A stretch of 64,000 bases of DNA from Trichoplax sp. H2. Its lineage: Eukaryota; Placozoa; Uniplacotomia; Trichoplacea. The notes under the pieces were generated by a model. It had not been told where the DNA came from, searched no databases, and saw only the letters and a list, made by a program, of their open reading frames with translations. The stretch is taken from contig NOWV01000035.1 of NCBI GenBank assembly GCA_003344405.1, positions 186,001 to 250,000 of the forward strand, given 5' to 3'. Of this stretch, positions 36,601 to 50,463 are shown piece by piece. Numbering within the stretch: the stretch's first letter is position 1; the number at the start of each line of letters is the position of its first letter. A program made the translations under genes and the position numbers.

Positions 36601-39214
36601 CTGAAGATATCAAAATCACACTGTCATACCAACAAACCCATAAAGTAGACTACTACATTAAGCAGTTAATATCAATAACGCTACAATAAGTTTATGAGTT
36701 CTTAAGTAAGGTAACCGCGTGAATCTGAGTTACTTTCAGCAGAGACTATTTACAAGAGAGGGAGGGAGAGCGCGCGATAGGGGATCACTAGACACAGAAC
36801 CAATTTGCAAAAAAATGATTCAATTTTAGTAACTTTGTAAAATGACATTTCGACATCGTATTTATACAGTATACTAGCTATATCCGGCACGCTTCGTCGT
36901 GGAGATATTGTTAACCAGATGCACACTAGTGCACATCAGGAAGATAAACAAGTTGTTGACGATGTTTACTATACGTATATGAGTGATAGGGTAGGGCGAA
37001 CTTACGAGTTTTACTGTACAGTATGTTCTCAACTTAGTCATACAGTACACAAGAATACTGGCCCTAGATGCCCGTATTATAGAGCCTTGCAGGTTAATCG
37101 AAAAACGAAAGCTGTATACTAATGCAGCTGGTTCTATTTCTTGCCAATCAATGCAAATGATGATGAATGTACGGGTATAAAAACATTTATAGCAGTTTAA
37201 ACGAATCGATCCGCAACTGAATACTCTATTACAGTCTACTGCATCTGCAATGAGTTCAGCCAATGTCAGTAGCTATGTATGTCTAAATAAAGTATGTGTT
37301 GATTTAAAATGTTGTTATCTGCGCGTTTATGAAAGTCAAGTAGGTTGCCTATTTGGGTAATTTAGCAAAGCTTGCAGAAGATATATTGTGCAATATTGAG
37401 CGCCTACCTACTCCTTCTATTCATAGCAATTATTCGATTTTACTTGAATACACTGTCATGCATTTCTTCCTCTAGTCCATATGATAAACTAGTGCAGCAA
37501 TCGCTCGCGATAGGGATAATTAATAACATCACTATCATAAAAAGGTCGAAGAATTGATATAAATGCAAAGCATAATAGACTACCTTCAAAGTAGCTCACG
37601 AGATTTACTTCATCTAGTGATCTATACGCAGAACTGAGAATTTATTATTTGTACAGTATTCTGAATGAGTTACTCGGCTTGAGATATATTCAATTATCCT
37701 TCATCCATTACTCAATGATATCTATACCCGAAGTCACCAAGTAATCACCTATCAGTAATCAATTATAAACTAGCCATTCCTGTTACTCATTTACTGTCAT
37801 AGCAGCGCTAAAATTTCAATTCTAGAACTCATTATATTATGAATCGCGGGAAACGCGTACCTTAATTTTTCCAGTATTTCACCTACATGATCGTTACTAG
37901 CTAAATTCATAGTGCTCACCTCAGTTATTATTATCTACCTAGCGCATCCAATCGTCCATTTATAATAACTACTTACCAACTGTCCGTATATACGAGTATA
38001 TAAATACGATACAAATAAGTGCATCACAAATCTTTGAAAGTAATACGGCCAAAACTGCAAGCACGAAACGATCAATTAATTTAAAGACGTATTATAGGAC
38101 CAATTAAGAGTGAATTGATTCATTATTCTAAAATTTTCGTTCTTCAGTTTTATCGAATGATCAAAGCAAATATAGGTCATAATAATCAGACCCTCCTTTT
38201 AATAGCCTATCCACTAATTAGTAAAATTATAAAATATTACTTTGAGTAATTGCAGAATAGTTGTAAGCTAGGGCTCAATTATATTGTAAGTAACGGCTCT
38301 AATATAGCAGTAATTATTCGTATTTGCCGAGATTCAATATGAATTCAATCATAAACAAACAGTAGCCAAGTCTAGTTATGGTTTATGCAATAGTGAAATC
38401 GCCATCTAATTTAGTCATTTAAAAAGGTGGAGATTATCTATAGATCGTTCAGCTTCTATCTGTCCTATCCAAGTAGTACAGTAATAAGGCCATTGAGTAT
38501 GATAATTGGATATCTAATATCTCCTAATTCAGTTAAAATGCGGTACCAGGCACAATTTTAAGTAAATTTATAAGCGCAATTTTACTTCACTATCAAAAAG
38601 TCTACACTGATTGTTCAGTATTTATCGGTCCTATTGCACCCAGATAACTATCAAATAAACCCATTATACACTCCTTTTAACATAAAGTAACTATTCTTGT
38701 TCCAAATGATTTATTATAAAATATACATGTAGCGTTTACATACATTGATTGATATCTTATACGACAAGTATTATCGTAGGTATACATCAATGTCGGTTAA
38801 GTCAAGCATATTAAGTAACATATTCTTAATTCAAGTTTACAGATACCTCTGGTGCATAATACAAATCACACTTGTCATGTTTTATCCTATTTCTTGACTG
38901 AGTCTTTACCGAACTGTCATCACTTAGGTACGAATAAATAAACAGATTAAGTATTGAATTTGATCTATGCGATTATCAAATTCTGAATCTAAATCAACTT
39001 CAAGAGGCATAAAATGATAACTTTTTAGTTCCAAATGAAATCACTCATCGGTAAATCATATATTGTCGTGAGATGTAAATAGTAATTATAATGCTTTTTA
39101 TCGACTTATAATCAATAATTTATACATTGATAATTTATCATTGAACAGTCCACTGTAATTCAAGATCAGATATATGTTTCGTAAATATCATTTGTTATAC
39201 TTTTTTTAGTGATA
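33628..39214. other. Long spacer without recognisable genes
   Basis: About 5.6 kb, the longest gene-poor stretch of the window. The longest frame (36874-37263 minus, 129 codons) overlaps another in antisense and shows no domain. The region holds several ACAGTAC words, a 10-base perfect stem at 34664-34689, an A-rich AAAAAATAAAAAAATAAAAA tract near 35449-35475, a T9 run near 36464 and a GAGGGAGGGAGAGCGCGCG patch near 36760. It probably contains regulatory DNA or untranslated exons of TLCD4. Confidence 0.5.
34664..34689. repeat. Perfect inverted repeat, 10-base arms
   Basis: GTATCCTTTT (34664-34673) pairs with AAAAGGATAC (34680-34689) around a 6-base loop CAAAAT. It lies in non-coding DNA upstream of TLCD4, with no obvious gene context. 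Confidence 0.85.
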
Positions 39215-42200
39215 TTAAAATTCAAAATTCCGAGGTGATAGTTGCGGAGATATTGGTGATCTATTTAGTGAGGCTTGTAAATTAGGTAAGGAAACACTGT
39301 CTTGAGCGAATCCGAATAAACTCCTACTGGCTTCTTTCTGACGCATATTAGGAGTCATGGGTACATTACGAGGTAGAAAAAATTCTTCCATATCCTTATA
39401 AAGATAAATTAAGAAGGAGTAAGCAATGTTAAAAGTTGAAATTAACAAAGATTATATTATAGTATTCCTAACACTAGAAGACGCTCTGTGTTAAGTACTC
39501 TCCAATTAAATCACAAAACAGCTACGAAGATGTGCTACCCGTTGAAAATAAACAATGATACTAGAAAAAAATGTATTTACACGATACGTTTTCCGATTTG
39601 GCTATTGAGGTATAATCTATAGCTACAGCAGTTAATTTAACTCTCTTCAGATACATACATCTTAGTCAAAAAGTATCTGGACTATAAGGCAGATTAACAA
39701 GACATAACTGCAGTAAAATTACATTACTGTGCGATCATAACAAAACATAGGCAAATAACTGATTCCGTGGACACAGATAGAGCACCTAGAGACAGATTAC
39801 ACTAGCATATCAACATATCTAGCGACCACAATCTACTGTATAATACTGTTAGCGAACGCCATGAAAAATAAAGTATACTCTGAGTTAGGGTTCAGACTGC
39901 TACCAATTTAAATACATACCGGTGTTTTAATAACTTGAAATGGAGAGCAAGTCTTGCCAAAACGAACAGTTCGATTAATATCTATTTCACCCATATCTTG
40001 ACGTCGACGACGGCGGCTTTCCATTCGACGTTGATATTGTTTTGAATATTGATCGCCAAGAACAGACTTCAAATGAAATTAGAAAATTGTTATTTACCCA
40101 TACACTATGATAAAAACTACGATAGCAATACAAATGCAGTAAGCTGATTATACCCTACTTGCGCCTATTGCTTAATTAGGAATGCAAGTAAAAATTGCAA
40201 GCTAAAATCATTTTCTTACCCTGGCAGAATCTATTTTAGGTATATGTTGTATTAATTCTTCAACCTCTTCATCATTATTCTTATTAATGGTATCATTGGC
40301 ATTGTTTGTATATTTATCAAGACTATATATACTAGCATCCTTTAAATTCATAGAACTTCTGCTGCTACCTATCATTTGCAATTCAAATTGAAAAGTCACG
40401 ATTAACCATGGTAGATTATATTAAGAGATTATAATATAGGTATAATTTTTTTAATATTTTGCATCTGCTAAATTTTATTAATGCCTTACTTAAAAGCTGT
40501 GAATCAGAAGCAGTCCATGGAGTTCTACAAGTTAGAATAAAAAAGAATTATTTATGATCGATCTTAGCTTACCTTTCGATATTTAAGAATTCAGATAAGA
40601 GTAAAAGTAATGCTGTATCTAACTACATTAGCATAAAATCAGCCGTAGTAAATTAACGCCAGTTAATATTCAATTTAAAATGAAACAAGAATTTTTACAT
40701 TAATTTTAGCTTATTTTTAGCTACTTATTTACGGATCGAAGAGTAAAAATAAGAGTCATTCCCCATTTATAATGAAATGATCAATATAGATACCAGTATA
40801 ATTGCGTGCATACTAGTAACTCATGAAGAGCGATATCATTACTACAGATATACAATAGATTATGTATAGTTAGATGAACCAAAATTACTGTTGTAAAGTG
40901 AAATTTTATAAGAAATTGTAGTTACTGCTGTAATATTTAGAAGACACCTTATCACAACTATACCGTATATTTTCTACTGTGATGAAATGTCATTGTACTC
41001 TCAAGAATCAATAACTTAAAAATTGCTGCTACGAAACATTGAGTATTACTTTCATTTTTATCCGTTTATTTTGATTATAACTTACTTAGGATGTTGGTAA
41101 GTCGAAGGGTCCTTTAAATCCCACTTAATCGCTTGACCAAATGTCCCAACGTAATGCCCGCCAGCAGTCCAAACTCTTGCTGTTTGATCAACTGATGCCG
41201 TCAATAAGAAATCGTTTGCTGTATGGCGAATATATTGGATACTAACTACAGCAAGATCATGTGCTTTCCACCGAATTAATAATGGGGGTTCATCCTCCTG
41301 TAGTTTGATTAGAAGTGTTAATGACTACGATACATAAAAATGAATTGACATACATTACCACATTACTTATGTACAATTTATGATAAATAGAATATAACAA
41401 GGAATTAATTAAAACGGTCATATAGGTATAATAAGGCATCTATGTCTATGTCACTTCCTGCAACTAAGCCCAAGGCTTGAATAATAAGGACTTCATAGGA
41501 ATGACTATATTTTTATTCGCTAAACTAAACTATGTACTTACCACGATAAACTAATAAAGCATGAAGTTGATTTTGTATTATTTATACTCTATCGATACTT
41601 TACTCATACTTTACTAAAATATTTCTGTGATGCAATAATAAACTTAAAGTGTTTTATTTTCTTATTTTTTTCATCATTAGCCAAAAAATGTGAAATGCAG
41701 TGTAACCATTTAAAGAGTAAGTAGTTATGTATCCTAATCAACAAACTATCGAATAGCTTGATCTTCAACAGACCCAAAGCTTTGGTTACGAGTGATGACT
41801 CGTTAGCTTTAAACTTTTCATAGTGTAGTAGGCCATAGCTTACCGAAAGAATATCAGGCAGACAGAAACTTGTGATATCCCAAATACTAACATTACCACC
41901 ACTATCGCTTACGGCCAAGATCTCGTCGTAGGAATCGACATGGATACTTAAGATAGTATCTCCGCGTTCTTGCGTTGCTCTAAAACTAGCCAGACCTCGA
42001 CTATCCGAAGATAAGATATTCCAGAAGTAGATTTTATTATATTGGCTAGATATGAGATGGCCACAGTCAGGGTTTCGAATATGAATTCGAGATTTTAAAA
42101 ATGCCAAATTCTCTACCGCATGGCGCCTGAAAACAGTTAAGATAATGACGAAAAATGTTTCATACTATAGCTTAAATTTACAAAATCTATCTATTTAAAT

Positions 42201-45200
42201 TATTTAATCTTTAATGAACAAAACAAGTAGTCGTCCATACTCTAAACAACAGTTAGAATATTAGTGAAAAATATTCGTGTTATATTACATATTTAATTTA
42301 TAAAATTTGTATGTCCATTTTTTAGCACTTAAGATGACTAATATCTCTATACCATATCTATTTTCGGCTTTGGCACTTATTCAAAAAACTAGAGGTACTA
42401 TTTGTAAAATATACATTGCTACAGCCTCACTGCTAACAGTCAGTAGACTTTATGATCTACTACGATTATGTAATAAGTAGGAATGTAATCAATACTTTTT
42501 TAGCTAATTTCATATAACGCCGAGATTAATCCCAGTAATTACTGTAAGAAATCAAAAATTTCATCTATAGCAGTAACGCTTGTAGTAACTATTTTACAAT
42601 ACCCTATCTATCCAAAATATAATCGATCTCTAGCTTACCCTGGTCCATGTCGACTGTCAGTATATCCAGGGTTGCTTTTACTTGATCTATATCGAGAGTA
42701 TGAGAAAGAGCGATCGATTTCGGTTATTAATTAAAATATAATTAGCGGCTGTAATAAGAAGCAGCTTGATTTATTTACTGAGAAGGTATCATCCTATCGT
42801 TACCTTCTACTACTTTTGGATGGCTTTCTTAAACGACGGAAAACACTTTCCGTATCGGCTAGCCAAATCACAATTTCCCCATCAAAACTACCAGTGGCTA
42901 CATAATGTGGAGGACAGTAGTCAATACTAAGAATATCCTCCTGGGTTAAGGATTGGAAAGGAAGGCAAAGGATTAGCGAAAAGTCTTCAAAATTTAACTG
43001 ATATATCCAGTATAGCTATATTCATGTCAGATTCATAAATAACCTTTTATAATATCATACAGTGTGATAGAAATTGATAGGCTTCTTATAACCGCTAGCG
43101 TAATATACATCGTGCTATATTCAAATTCAATAAAACTAACATTATCATCCATCAATTATTGTTACCTTGTGTAGTTGGCCTCCTTTCCATTCCATTTGAG
43201 GATCAAGATGAAAACTCTAATTTAAATTACATAAAAAGTAAAAATGATTAGAAACATAAATTATGCAATTTTACGTTTCCTTTCAACCAAAATTGCTCAA
43301 AGTATTACACTAATGCAAAATCTCTTTAGTGCACTATGATTATACTTTAAATTGAATACTTAAATTCTGTTCTTAACTAAAATCAAATAAATATGATATT
43401 ACTGAAACATCTTTTAAATACTTTATAGTATATTTAGAAACTAAACTGCGTATTAAAATATATTATATCTTAGATCTAATATGGCATTGCCGTTTAATCT
43501 TTCGCGAATACTGCAATCATAGCTTAAATCATGGACTACTAAAAAAGGCTGACATTTTTTTAGTAGTCCATACTTAAATGTACTCTTCGTTTAGATTTTA
43601 ACATCATATGAACTTACTGTAAGATCCTTCTCATACACTACAATCTTTTTACTCCATCCAACTGAAATGAAGCAGTTGTGTTCCGGGGCATCGACCACTC
43701 CGGTAATTTCGTCAGAGGTTGCTGGTTCTAATCTATGAAGGCAATGGCCATTGGTAAAATTCCAAACCTACATTAAAAAAAGGATTTTATTAACATAGTG
43801 AAAAATTTTACATATGCGAATTACATCAATTTTAATAGAATATATTTATATTATCCATTGATGGCATAACAGAAGGACCAAATATAAATTTACCGTTATA
43901 CTTCCGTTGCGACTGGCGTTCAATAATCGCTTTTCATCAGCATCAAATCTCATATAAGCAAGTTCTTCTTGATCATGAGCAGTTGAAAACTGGATTATCC
44001 TTTGGCCACCCTCAAAATCCCAGACTGAAACTAGTGAATTAGTACAGCCAACAACAACCTACAACAGATGGATAAAATATAGCATTTCGTTAACGAGATG
44101 TACAGGAGATGTGTTCATGGTATCATGTTATACATTTTTAAATCGTATGCTTAAGATTGCTATCGCATCATTTTAATTTAAAGTTACAATGATAGAATAT
44201 TTTACAGTTATATCGAAATTCGAAATCAAGAGATAGTTTTATAAATTATGGTATCACCTGATTAAGTCTCTTATTATACAGCGCACTGCGCAACGGTCTG
44301 GAATGAGTAACTACATTTCGATGCCTGGTACCAATTTGATGAGAACTTTGCATCTTCATTTCCGCAATAACATCACTACAGGTAATTAACAAAGTATTTA
44401 ATGGAGATGCTTGCAGTAAGAAAACATGGGAGAAATGATCGGGTAGCCTAGCGTCCAATGGAAACTTCAGGTTGATAGAGTGTAGGCAATAGTGCTCTTT
44501 AATACACCAAATCCTTATTGACTACAAAAAGAAGAAGAAATATCAATGTAGCTAAAATATTTATAGTAAATACCATATATTCCTCATTTCTATCGAATAA
44601 ATGAAAGAATAAAAAAATTAAACGATAACAAAATACTAAATCCACCTTAATTTCTAAAAGACTACTATCTGATAAATTAACATGTGACTATATTAGATTT
44701 AGATTTAGATTTAAAATTGTATATTAAGCTAAGATAGGACTTTTTAGTTGAATATTTGATAAAAATCAGGCGATTAAACGATAATATAAAGGCTATAACA
44801 TTTTAACAATTTCCTCTGGGCTAACATTTATTTACCACGTAGAATATATGAGAGATTTTTGTGAGTATTAGAAAAAGTCATGATGATTTCTTCAAAATAA
44901 ATTCTATTACATTTACAAAATTGCAGCGATATAAAAATTATGATTCATGTACTAATTCCGTCAGATATAACAGATTAGTTTTGTTATTGTTACCGAATGA
45001 ACTAGGAAAACTCATTCTAATAGCCGTAATTTCTATCCGAAGTATTCATAATTAGTGGTCTGCAGTAATTACTGAGATTATTTCAGTTGGTGGATAGAAC
45101 ATGAAGACTGCACTATGCCTTAGCAATTATTGATGAAATGATAACAGAAAATAATTCGATTGCGTTCAAAGAGCATACGTATTTAATTATAGTAATCGAG

Positions 45201-48200
45201 ATTATACATCTATTATACTATATATATATATATCAATTAAGTTATCATTATATAGGTCTCTTTCAACATCTCGGTAAAGGCGCTAGTATTGATCAACTTT
45301 CATTGTGTAACTCCGATCTAAATACCAGCTGATATATAGCATGACGTTACTTTTAAATCTACGCATTAAGAAATTCTAATAGAATTTTTACCTCTTCCTT
45401 TGCGAAACTAAGGACCAGTCCTTGATCTTCGTAGATTACTACATCAATAACTGCCAATTGATGCCCTTTCATGACCGCTACGGGCTTATTTGTCACATAT
45501 GGATTCCATAAGCGCACTGCATCTGAACTTCCTGTAGCAATAATGTTCCATAAGAGGCTAACATCGAAGCAATCGATTCCCTAAAAAAAGATCCAGAATT
45601 ACCTTACCGTGAAAAGATAGATATAGTCTACTTCAAAGCGATTTTAAGAAAACCCGCTTCTCTTCCAATAAAATGATTAGTCCATTTATCAAGCAAAGAA
45701 AAGATTTATAGCTTACTAGCAAATGAGCAACATGTGCAGGTATAAGTCATTACCATTCATTATATTACATATTACATATTGGATTAGATATCTGGGTGTA
45801 CTAACTCTATCAATTGTAAGTTAGTTAGCTTCTTACACATAACTAGAAGGAATAACTCCTTAAAATCATTCGCTACTATCCCTTTTAATAACAAATTGTT
45901 CAATCTACTACGCCATGAAACTAATAACCGAATTATGCTATACTAAGGAAACTGAAGCTTTAAAAGGTAAGCTAAACGATCAATACTATGCCATTTATTT
46001 AATTCCAATCCATTACAAGTCATTTAATTCGCCAATAAGTAATAAAACCAATGATGCAATAGCGAGTAAACTGGGAGTTCAGATCATTAGACAATTATCA
46101 AATATTGTAATCTCTTGTTAATATTTCTTTCGATCATAATGTTCTGAACTTGCTAACGCATACTATAATTTATAAAACTGATCGTACTATATCAAGAAAA
46201 TTAGACTTTCCAAACAGGAAATTAATAGCAGATTAATTTTTAAATAGTTTCAGTTAAATAGCTGATAAACAAGTGGAGTTAATATGATTCTTTAATGCAT
46301 TTCAATTTCCTTCAAATATGGCTTACTTTTGTAACTCGGAATGTATAAGGTTTTTTCTTCTTATCAATATCTCGAACAACTAGGGAATCTTTACCATTGC
46401 TAGAACAGGAAATTATACTGGAATGTGTTGGCAGATATTTAATTCTCCTAACCCAATCTTTATGCATATCTGTTAGAACTTGCATTTGAACAAATTCGGA
46501 CTGATGATCCAGATCCTGCATAATTTTGAAAGAAAGCATCCATTGAATTATATTAATCTATCACTTATTCCTATCAGTAGAACAACTCAAGTATCAGTGA
46601 TGAATTTCCACCTAGTCAAGCATAATTTTTACGCTCTTTTAAAGGTCGAAACCTAAGACTGGCATGTTATTAATGCTACCTTGGCAAATATTTGGTATGT
46701 TCGATCTCGTCTTATTTTTGCCGGATCATCAAAAAGTGCAACATGAGGCTTATTAAAGTATAAAAATGTCACATTTCCGATATCATCACCATAGATTAAA
46801 AGAGATCTTGTATCAAATACCTGCAACATAACCCAAAATGACGATTACTAACATCTAATGATATCCTAATCCTCATGAATAGAATTAAATGAGATTCTAT
46901 AATAATAAGATTCCTTTTGGATAATATTACTTACTAAGGGATCAAACCAATAATCGAGGCATAATGGGACAGATGGTAAATCTAGTGTATATTTGCAGAA
47001 ATAGTACGGTACGATCAGAATTATTTCTTCATATAAAGTTTACAAATGAGAAAATTGACTTATGAATATTATAGACTATTTTTAGTGCAATTCAAAATAG
47101 GACCATCATATATAGGCATATATCCAATACTAAATCCAATAAATAGAATCTAGACTAGCGTTATAACAAAAACACTTCTTAACTAGAGCAGCCATGACGC
47201 ATAGACATGGTAATTCTGTAACTTACCGAATAAATGAAATTGCTTCATTAACGTTGTTGTCGTGGTGTCTAAAAAGTACAAGTCCCGACTTGTCGTCGAT
47301 ATAGCTAATTTATTAATATTTTTCATGTAGACGGCATCGGTAACCCACAAATTTAATTTCTTTTTTGCTTCTTCATTACTAGTGGGTGATAGCTGAAGAC
47401 ACTGAACTAATTCTAAATCAACTCCCCATACACCAATCGTTCCATCCTAGATAGAAATGACGTATTAGTTAAGATTATCATCTAAATAACTGGCAACTTA
47501 AAAATACTAGCGCTAAAATAATAACTATTAGTTGCAATCTCTCTGGTAATTGAAAAATTATAAGGAATTATTTAAAATCATCTAGCAAAATACTAACCTT
47601 TGATACGGTTGCATATCGATTGGAATTTGAAATATACAATATTCTAATAATAACCTCCTATAAGTTAAAAATTTGTAGTTCATAATATAGTTAGCAATAA
47701 AGACTGGCATAAGTTGTAAAAGTATCAATAACGAGATATCGATTAACATATAATTTATTTTTCTGAGATATAAATTATTGGTACTATTTGTCAAAGGGGT
47801 TAAATCTATCAATATCTTATGAATAACGTAAACTGTTAGACAGTATCTTTTATACTTATCATTAAATTTCGTTTTTGAGTACCGTATATCAAGTTGTTGA
47901 TAATCAAGTACCTTATTCATACGAGGATCCGAAAAAAATTTGGGCTTGCCAATAAATGGAGTTTCTCTATTATGTTTTTCATAATCAAGCTCCTGATATT
48001 GTAATAAAGTATATGTACAAAAATCTTCCCAGTCGACTAGGCCATCACATGTAACATCGACCTAAGTAAAGACAGTGCCAATAAAAATCTTGAATACCAT
48101 TTATTTCGTATATTGACATAGTATAATCTTTAGATTAAATGAAACACATTATTTTATAGGTATCATAAAGGATAACACCAATTGCATCCATCAATTATCA

Positions 48201-50463
48201 TTTAAGCTTATTACCTTAGAAAATATTTCGTCCAATTGGCGATTAAATTTCTGAGTTCCTAGTAATTCAATTAACGTCCGTTTAAATTCTAGCCTATTCA
48301 TTTGACCTGGCTTCTTTCTGATCTCATTAAATTCTACATCATTTTTTAATCTTTTGCTGCCTATATTATCTTTAGCCCAAGCTAGTCCTCGCTGTCGTTG
48401 AGATGGCGAACCAGGCGTTATTGAAAATCGATCCATTAATTCCTGGAAATTGTTTAAACTCAAGTGTTGCTCAATACGGGGACAAGCTTCATCTCGGTCA
48501 AAACTATTTAATGAAATTGTTCTATTAATTATGTTCGATTTCGTCATTTCAATAACTCGAGTATCATAGAGCAAAGATTGATTTAAATATTCTTATGGTG
48601 ATTACCATCACTTTAACATTACTGTTTTGAATTGTAAGAGTATTGTAATTACTTGCCTTTTAACCACGGTGACCGGTGTCGAGCGCTTGGCCACTTTATC
48701 TATAAATTTATTCTGTAAAAATAAAAGCATATAAGCCTATTTAGCAATTGAGTTTGGAGAAATCTATTCCTCCCAATAATTTATTTGTAACGCCTTTTGG
48801 GGTATTTATCGACTGCAGTCGTACAATAGTAATCCATTAGCCTCTAGATAGACTTACTTTATACTGATTAAATAAATTGATTTGATATTCAAGATAATTT
48901 TTGGCTAGAGTAATTTGATATTGGGGTTTAAAATGTGTAATGCAGGCATGAATAAAAAGCTTAGACAACCTCTACTACTGATATCGTACCATATTCACTA
49001 TGATAAAAGTTAGCAGAGAAAAAATAAATTGATTGCTTATATTAATTACGACTATCGGGATTAGCATGTGGCATACTGTCTTAATCCGCTCTCAAAATGA
49101 TCCACATACTACTAATCAGGATTAACTGTATTATACCAGCAATACGTATATATGAGGTTATATATTAATAAAGAAAACTCTAATAAAAAGAAATAACATA
49201 ATTATTTATTAATTGTGGCGATTTAGATAAATTTCGGCTAAAATTCATCATCAGACTGAGTTGCAGTAGTCAAAGAAAATGAAAAATCTATCGATGCCGT
49301 TTTAACACTTCAATAGCATGATTTCGTCATTTAACCGCCTTGTAGTGGGATAGTTGATTTGCTATTAAATTGCTGATTATTCCCTACACAGATCTTTCAT
49401 ACGTATATAGTCTAATATTGAATAACAATAAAGAAGTACTAAAACTATGATTCTATATACTGTAATTTATCACGCCATAACGCCTACCGATATATAACTA
49501 TAAAAAAGGTTATCGATATCTTTCTAAAATTTATCATTAATGGTAGAAGTAAACATTTAAAATTATAGAACGCAAAATCAAAGCATAGATTAATTCCTAA
49601 GTGGTACTTAGATACAAACATTATTTATTTTAATGGCAATACGGGGTTACTAAGATTGTGTATCTTGATAAAAATAGTAATAATGCTCTCAAATTACGAA
49701 CTATCGCTAGGATTAGAATACTTATATAGATACTTTATCAATCATCGTTCTTTTGAGTATATGTCATATTCGAAATATGTACCCTTTCCCGATAAGAGTG
49801 AAGGAGCGTAAATCAGAGAATTTATAGTGCACGTATTAATATAGTAGTCTCTTTGGCAAATTGAGATTATCTAATGAAAAATGTCAACTTTGCGTTAATC
49901 AATTTACAAATATTAGGGGTTAATTAATTAAAATGGCATCCATTCATGAACTATTCGCATTATACAAGGTGATAAATTTAGGTTAAAACATACAGTAAGC
50001 CTTACAGATGACGTTAGAAATTCATTTTAACATCCAACGACTATAATAAAATTTCTTCGATTTGCTTAAAATCAATGAAACTAACCATAGCTGTACATGA
50101 TAACAATCAGCAATGAATCATGGGTGGATTATGCACGAGATATTTATACCATTAAAGTAGAATAAGTTATGAACGCTAAAATTTGGAACATCGCTGAATT
50201 TATTGACTCTACTACCGTAAATTAAGTGCTATGAATTATTTCTTTCTATAATTAGAATAAATTAGTCTATATCGATTAATAAATATCTTACATACTCGAA
50301 TGTCAGTCCATCGTTTTCTAGATTTCTTAATGTAGCCACTATTCGATGATGTTAATAAAGCGTTCATCAAAGCATAAATATCGCCAAGTTTCCCCGTGGC
50401 ATCCTTTTTAGCGTTCTTATCGTAATCGTCGTCGTTCATGGTGATTTCGTGGAAATTTTTCAA
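39215..50463 (-). CDS. EF-hand and WD40-repeat protein, WDR49/WDR64 (WDY) group
   Basis: Large minus-strand gene. Supported exons: 50296-50463, 48657-48712, 48215-48591, 47912-48061, 47598-47643, 47227-47446, 46680-46820, 46327-46515, 45392-45580, 44258-44513, 43894-44058, 43618-43767, 43166-43216, 42804-42940, 42639-42686, 41844-42126, 41086-41297, 40220-40368, 39920-40066 and 39215-39394. Near the N-terminus an EF-hand reads DVTCDGLVDWEDFCTY. WD-type strands follow: DGTIGVWGVDL, HKDWVRRIKYLP, ATGSSDAVRLWNPYVTNKPV (human WDR64 has DDKVIRLWHPNISTKPV), NSLVSVWDFEGGQ, ATGSFDGEIVIWL, GNVSIWDI and TASVDQTARVWTAGGHYVGT then FGQ. The C-terminal exons encode a basic, low-complexity tail with RRRRQDMGEIDINRTVRFGK. 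WDR64-type proteins are typical of ciliated cells and testis; function is unproven. Phase problems remain between 48657-48712 and 48215-48591 and between 45392-45580 and 44258-44513, so one or two small exons are missing. Confidence 0.82.
43532..43570. repeat. Perfect 15-base inverted repeat in a WD-gene intron
   Basis: TGGACTACTAAAAAA (43532-43546) pairs perfectly with TTTTTTAGTAGTCCA (43556-43570) around a 9-base loop. It lies in the intron between exons 43618-43767 and 43166-43216, about 50 bases after the donor. Confidence 0.93.

Noticed and set aside
36874-37263. 129-codon minus-strand frame
   Set aside because: Composition is cysteine/isoleucine-rich as expected from AT-rich non-coding DNA, an antisense frame overlaps it, and no motif or splice partner was found.
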